A DNA stretch of 7,489 nt from assembly GCA_029557025.1 (NCBI GenBank), contig JAKPRU010000162.1, positions 1-7,489 of the forward strand. The letters run 5' to 3'. The notes beneath the pieces are model-generated. The model saw only the letters and a list, made by a program, of their open reading frames with translations, did no database searches and was not told where the DNA came from. Below, piece by piece: positions 6,046-7,489 of the stretch. The translations under genes and the position numbers were made by a program. Origin of the DNA: Candidatus Omnitrophota bacterium. GTDB taxonomy: Bacteria > Hinthialibacterota > Hinthialibacteria > Hinthialibacterales > JAKPRU01. How positions within the stretch are numbered: the first letter of the stretch is position 1; the number at the start of each line of letters is the position of its first letter.

Positions 6046-6216
6046 ATAGGTCCTTTAAGATTTATGCGACCTATGTGGTGCCTGGCAGGATCAGACGGCT
6101 TTGGCCGCATCATTCTCGCATGGCCGATATCCTGCCGGGCAGGCGCCAGTACGACGACATTGGTCGATTTTCGTGCCGGATTGTGGCATGATCGACCACG
6201 AAGGTGGAGATACCTT
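6046..6216 (+). ncRNA. candidate structured leader RNA (cis-regulatory) of the NHL lipoprotein gene
   Basis: Four hairpins lie in a row. (1) ATAGGTC 6046-6052 pairs with GACCTAT 6068-6074. (2) TGGTGCCT 6076-6083 pairs with AGGCGCCA 6141-6148 (one G-U) and stacks on GGCAGGAT 6084-6091 with ATCCTGCC 6129-6136, giving 16 bp with a 4-nt bulge (GGGC) and an inner GC-rich branch. (3) TGGTCGAT 6161-6168 pairs with ATCGACCA 6191-6198, with an inner CGTGCC/GGCATG stem. (4) AAGGT 6201-6205 pairs with ACCTT 6212-6216, placing the ribosome site GGAG in the loop just before the ATG. I do not recognise a known riboswitch class. Regulation by ligand, temperature or a protein is inference. Hairpin 2 alone could instead be a small repeat element. 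Confidence 0.45.
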
Positions 6217-7489
6217 ATGAGTAGGAGACAAATGATTCTTGCTGCATACCCTCATCGCCGCCCCACTATGGAATACAGGTTTGTCCTTCCACTGATGTTG
6301 TTGCTCCTGTTCTCCTCCTGTGCCGGTTTGAAAACCCGCCCAGGTCCCCAATCCCTTATGCCGGGCCGCAAACAGCCCGCAGCGTTGACATCGGCGGCAT
6401 CGGAAGAGCTTCCGCTTTGGCAACCGCTCCCCGACTCCGAGTTCGAGAAGATTTTCCCTTACGCACTGGCCTACGACCCAAATACGGGAATCCTCTTTTT
6501 CACGGATATTGTGAGCAATCGAGTTTGTTTTCGACGACCGGACGGGACTTTCGGCATTGTCACGGCCTCGTTGAGCCTTCAACTTTCTCTGCCGCTGGCC
6601 CTGGAGTGTATCGGTTCCACAACTCTGCTTGTTGCCGATACGGACAAGAAACGAATCAGCGCGATTATGCGGGAAGGAATTGCACCGGATTTCATTTTAA
6701 GCAACGGACGAATAACGGGTCTGGCGGTAGGGCCGGACCAGTCCCTATATTACAGCGATTATGATGCCTGCAACGTGGTTCGAGCCGCCTCGGACGGCAC
6801 ACAGACTATTGTAGCCGGAACCAGCGCTCCGGGATTCGCCGGCGATGGCGGTGACGGAAAAGCCGCCATGCTGAACGGGCCTTATGGCCTTGCTGTTTCC
6901 AATAATCGTCTTTTTATCGCCGACAGCCTGAATCACCGGATTCGCGTCCTGGACCTGGCCACCAATCAGATCCAGACTTTTGCCGGGAACGGCGTGCGGG
7001 GCAAAGATATTCCGGCATCTCCCGTGAGCGGATTGGATGTTGCGTTGAACGAACCTCGCGACGTCGTCACTGACACCCAGGGGAATGTGTATGTGATCAA
7101 CACCTTCGGGCCTTCGATTCTCTGTTTCGATTCCGGTGGCCAGTTTATACCAGCCATGGTGAAAGCCACGTTCAGTGAGAATGCCCGTCCCGCCTGCGGG
7201 GTGGTGGTGGACGGTAATCTCATTTATACGGACCTCGTGACACCGCAGCTCTTGCAGTCACCCATTGCGGCGGCGGTTCCTCAGCCTCCTCCCCCACCGC
7301 CGGCGCCTCCGGAGGAAGCCGCTCCGGCCCAACCCGCCGCCACAGAACCTCCTCCGCCTCCTCCTGCGCCGACTCCCGAACCCGTACCGGTGCCGGTCAG
7401 CACACCACCCCCCGCCGCTCCGGCTGCCCCTGCGCCCCCGGCATATACCCCACCCAGCACAACCACATTGAAATTGGTCGGCCCAACCT
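6217..7489 (+). CDS. probable lipoprotein with NHL-type beta-propeller and proline-rich linker, C-terminus cut by window edge
   Basis: 424 codons are open to the right edge. The N-terminus holds a hydrophobic segment FVLPLMLLLLFSSC followed by AG, a lipobox-like signal with Cys35; Phe at -3 is not ideal, so lipidation is probable rather than sure. Residues about 80-340 show repeated NHL-type units, for example ALAYDPNTGILFFTD, ITGLAVGPDQSLYYSD, AGTSAPGFAGDGGDG with LNGPYGLAVSNNRLFIADSL, and LNEPRDVVTDTQGNVYVIN. NHL propellers bind proteins, RNA or ligands and are common in envelope proteins. Residues 355-413 are a linker with 31 prolines in 59 residues, leading into an unseen domain that begins LKLVGPT. 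Start 6217 is chosen for GGAG 7 nt upstream. Met6 (6232) and Met18 (6268) are alternatives; Met18 would give the most typical signal peptide but has no ribosome site. The frame is open further up to 6019, but a start at 6064 or 6073 would bury the signal peptide. Its function is unknown. Confidence 0.82.
   Translation, partial: MSRRQMILAAYPHRRPTMEYRFVLPLMLLLLFSSCAGLKTRPGPQSLMPGRKQPAALTSAASEELPLWQPLPDSEFEKIFPYALAYDPNTGILFFTDIVSNRVCFRRPDGTFGIVTASLSLQLSLPLALECIGSTTLLVADTDKKRISAIMREGIAPDFILSNGRITGLAVGPDQSLYYSDYDACNVVRAASDGTQTIVAGTSAPGFAGDGGDGKAAMLNGPYGLAVSNNRLFIADSLNHRIRVLDLATNQIQTFAGNGVRGKDIPASPVSGLDVALNEPRDVVTDTQGNVYVINTFGPSILCFDSGGQFIPAMVKATFSENARPACGVVVDGNLIYTDLVTPQLLQSPIAAAVPQPPPPPPAPPEEAAPAQPAATEPPPPPPAPTPEPVPVPVSTPPPAAPAAPAPPAYTPPSTTTLKLVGPT
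7279..7455 (+). repeat. proline-rich low-complexity segment within the NHL lipoprotein gene
   Basis: This encodes residues 355-413 of the lipoprotein: runs of 4-6 prolines interspersed with Ala, Glu, Thr and PVPVPV-like stretches, which make a stiff extended linker. It could span periplasm or peptidoglycan between the propeller and a C-terminal domain. The DNA is C-rich and partly repetitive (CCTCCTCC-type runs), so length variation between strains is plausible. The Gly-rich frame on the opposite strand is its shadow. Confidence 0.8.

Noticed and set aside
6006..6191. 61-residue plus-strand frame starting at a TTG in the NHL leader
   Set aside because: No ribosome site at a suitable distance, it starts almost at the predicted transcript 5' end, and it runs through the hairpins. 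Its composition resembles no protein. A leader peptide cannot be fully excluded.
6064..6216. N-terminal extension of the NHL lipoprotein to an ATG at 6064 or 6073
   Set aside because: The frame is open, but the extension would put about 50 residues before the lipoprotein signal and has no good ribosome site, while 6217 has GGAG at 7 nt.
7281..7466. Gly/Ala-rich minus-strand frame of 61 residues
   Set aside because: It is the reverse complement of the proline-rich codon runs of the lipoprotein; low complexity only.
1..7489. CRISPR array, tRNA or rRNA, integrase or IS transposase
   Set aside because: No direct-repeat/spacer pattern, no tRNA-like cloverleaf with CCA and no rRNA-like stretch was seen, and no frame resembles a transposase or integrase.

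Overview
The window suggests a Gram-negative bacterium: it has an outer-membrane beta-barrel protein with a signal peptide and a terminal Phe, and a probable lipoprotein. Base composition looks moderate to slightly GC-rich by eye. I cannot name the phylum from the sequence alone.

Layout. Positions 1-3968 hold four genes on the minus strand, read right to left: a CPBP-type intramembrane protease (3045-3968), a soluble PAS-histidine kinase (1742-2968), a SAM hydrolase / SAM-hydroxide adenosyltransferase (924-1742) and a GT4-type glycosyltransferase cut by the window edge (1-917). The kinase stop and the hydrolase GTG start overlap, and the hydrolase and glycosyltransferase are 6 bp apart. The protease lies 76 bp upstream of the kinase with no terminator between them, so the set is probably one operon. 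Upstream is a perfect 31-bp inverted repeat made of two REP-like palindromes (3978-4071, REPIN-like). It fills almost the whole gap between this operon and the terminator of the next gene (4081-4114).

Positions 4137-5552 (minus) encode an extremely acidic outer-membrane porin-like protein with a perfect Shine-Dalgarno sequence and a good sigma70-type promoter about 200 bp upstream (5757-5786). Positions 5553-6216 are a long divergent intergenic region with no convincing gene but much secondary structure. On the plus side a second sigma70-like promoter (5965-5994) leads into a leader of about 216 nt holding a chain of hairpins; the last one puts the Shine-Dalgarno of the next gene in its loop. 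That gene (6217 to the window end, plus) encodes a probable lipoprotein with an NHL-type beta-propeller followed by a proline-rich linker, and it is cut by the window edge.

How the genes may work together. The kinase has no response regulator beside it, and nothing in the window links the SAM hydrolase, protease and glycosyltransferase to one known pathway. The porin and the NHL lipoprotein are divergent and both look like envelope proteins. The least explained signals are the structured leader at 6046-6216, the REPIN occupying the operon's promoter space, and the strongly acidic porin.
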